Source of the DNA: Sulfitobacter sp. LCG007
Lineage (GTDB): Bacteria > Pseudomonadota > Alphaproteobacteria > Rhodobacterales > Rhodobacteraceae
Length of the DNA: 64,000 bases
NCBI RefSeq assembly: GCF_040801785.1
Contig: NZ_CP161805.1
Coordinates: 1,798,001 to 1,862,000 of the forward strand
Reading direction: 5' to 3'
The notes under the pieces were generated by a model. It was not told where the DNA came from. It ran no database searches and saw only the letters and a program-made list of their open reading frames with translations. Position 1 is the first letter of the stretch; every line of letters starts with the position of its first letter. The position numbers were made by a program, and so were the translations under genes. Below, one piece after another: positions 63,035 to 64,000 of this stretch.

Positions 63035-64000
63035 ATGATCAGGAAGATCGTTGCGGGGCTTGGCGCTGTTGCGGCGCTTTTCATCGTCATTCTCGGCCTC
63101 TGGCGCGTGGCGGATCCCACATTGCCGGATTGTCTGTCGATGGCGTCACGGGGCCTCGTTCCGATCTCTTCGGAACGCGAGAACCGCTTCCTCGGCAAGG
63201 TCAGAAGCGATACGGGCAACTGCCGTGGAGGCGCAGACTTCCTGGCGCTGCGCGACACGCCCTGGGTCGACTGGTCGAATTACTGGGGGACCGGGGGCGT
63301 GGCAAGCCTGTCGTCCTGGTGGCAGCCGCTGACGTTCCTTGCCGAGCACCTTATCCGTGACGGGCGCGGCGTGGACGGTGCGTTGATGGACCTCGAACGC
63401 CAGCGCGTCGAACTGATCAAGTACAATCTCTACGACAACTATACGTTCGAAACCTTCGTCAAAGGGCGCGACGGACGCAGCGGCCGCATCCTGGACACCT
63501 GGCCCGAGATGCGGCTCGGGCCCGGCGATCCGCTTTTCGAGGTGGTTGGCGGGGATGGCGAACAGGTCTGCACCGGAGCACTGATCCGGGCGCGGACGCT
63601 GCGCGGAATCTGCAACGACCTGCGCAATCCCGCGATGGGTTCGACGGGCATGGAATTCGCACGCAACGCCTCTTTCCCGGCGACCTTCCCGACGCTTGAT
63701 ATCGACGATCTGGCAATGAACCGGCACGGCGGCCGCATCGGCCCGCTGCAGCCGGACCCCCAGGTGATCAGCCGTCTGCTGCTGTCGCGCGACCAGAGCC
63801 ATCCCGAAAGCTGCAACGCGGGGCAGGGGCTGCCGGGCAATCAGGCCGACGCCTCCTGCGACTACCGCAAGGCGGCGTTCATGAACGTGTTGGCGGCCTA
63901 CTGGATCCAGTTCATGACCCACGACTGGTTCAGCCATCTCGACGAGGGCGAGAACGCACCCGAGCAGATGGCGATGGGATGCCGCACGATCCGGGTCAAC
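63035..64000 (+). CDS. Membrane-anchored animal-type haem peroxidase (An_peroxidase/alpha-dioxygenase-like), partial
   Basis: This open frame of 322 codons continues past the right edge. Residues 5-24 form an uncleaved-looking membrane anchor (IVAGLGAVAALFIVILGLW). The animal peroxidase pattern GICNDLRNPAMGSTG lies at 191-205, and the distal-His segment AAYWIQFMTHDWFSHLDEG, with His296, at 288-305. The HDWFSH form is shared with fatty-acid alpha-dioxygenases and bacterial relatives. The proximal His lies outside the window. It is divergent from the DyP operon across a 355-base control region, and may oxidise lipids or phenolics at the cell envelope. Confidence 0.85.
   Translation, partial: MIRKIVAGLGAVAALFIVILGLWRVADPTLPDCLSMASRGLVPISSERENRFLGKVRSDTGNCRGGADFLALRDTPWVDWSNYWGTGGVASLSSWWQPLTFLAEHLIRDGRGVDGALMDLERQRVELIKYNLYDNYTFETFVKGRDGRSGRILDTWPEMRLGPGDPLFEVVGGDGEQVCTGALIRARTLRGICNDLRNPAMGSTGMEFARNASFPATFPTLDIDDLAMNRHGGRIGPLQPDPQVISRLLLSRDQSHPESCNAGQGLPGNQADASCDYRKAAFMNVLAAYWIQFMTHDWFSHLDEGENAPEQMAMGCRTIRVN

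Overview
The window is high-GC DNA packed with overlapping operons. Its gene content suggests an alphaproteobacterium, most likely a Rhodobacterales (roseobacter/paracoccid) member. The pointers are a pca operon of the pobA-pcaCHG type carrying a beta-keto acid cleavage enzyme, an aerobic (CobG/CobN) cobalamin route, a rhizobial-style che operon with a CtrA-like box, and a Virulence_fact/MTHFR/methyltransferase C1 cluster. The assignment is inference from gene families. No rRNA, tRNA, CRISPR array, IS element or phage gene was recognised.

Layout. 1-2986 (-): 4-hydroxybenzoate to protocatechuate to beta-ketoadipate branch (pobA, pcaC, pcaH, pcaG, start of a DUF849/BKACE enzyme). 3067-16149: a LacI regulator divergent from a 12-gene plant-glycan operon holding a CUT1 sugar ABC transporter, a TIM-barrel epimerase, a Gfo/Idh/MocA oxidoreductase, an aldo-keto reductase, a GFA-like zinc protein, a GH43 beta-xylosidase, a PD40 propeller, a 52-residue Tat-like peptide and a GMC oxidoreductase. 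16153-27871: the phenylacetate (paa) region as three units: paaZ-paaX (-), paaG-paaI-paaK-tetR (+), and pcaF/paaJ-paaABCDE plus a PaaA-like paralogue (-). Two matching PaaR-type operators cover all three promoters. 28033-33442: an ExoD-family gene, a divergent NAD(P) oxidoreductase, and a gallate-type meta-cleavage module (galB, DUF4287, a VOC extradiol dioxygenase, ligK/galC, galD/ligU).

33475-47645: cobalamin biosynthesis, cobW-N-G-H-I-J and cobL-E-M-B-A-F on the minus strand, with cobK lying antisense between the two blocks and a cobalamin riboswitch at the head. 47669-48286 is an ORF-poor, hairpin-rich gap. 48287-53315 (-): the chemotaxis operon STAS-cheY-cheA-cheW-cheR-cheY followed by a small protein with CheZ/CheT-type phosphatase hallmarks. 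53529-56549 (-): folate C1 cluster ending at a clear intrinsic terminator. 56811-59324 (+): ppx, rlmE and an orphan PDC sensor-domain protein. 59419-64000: a DyP peroxidase operon with two uncharacterised proteins, divergent from a membrane-anchored animal-type haem peroxidase that runs off the right edge.

Together the window describes a metabolically versatile bacterium that degrades plant material. It takes up xylo-oligosaccharides, funnels lignin- and phenylalanine-derived aromatics through three ring-cleavage routes, makes its own B12 aerobically, and is chemotactic. The least explained parts are the DyP/haem-peroxidase locus, the meta-cleavage module with a VOC enzyme, the CheT-like protein and the possible 3-oxo-glycoside operon.
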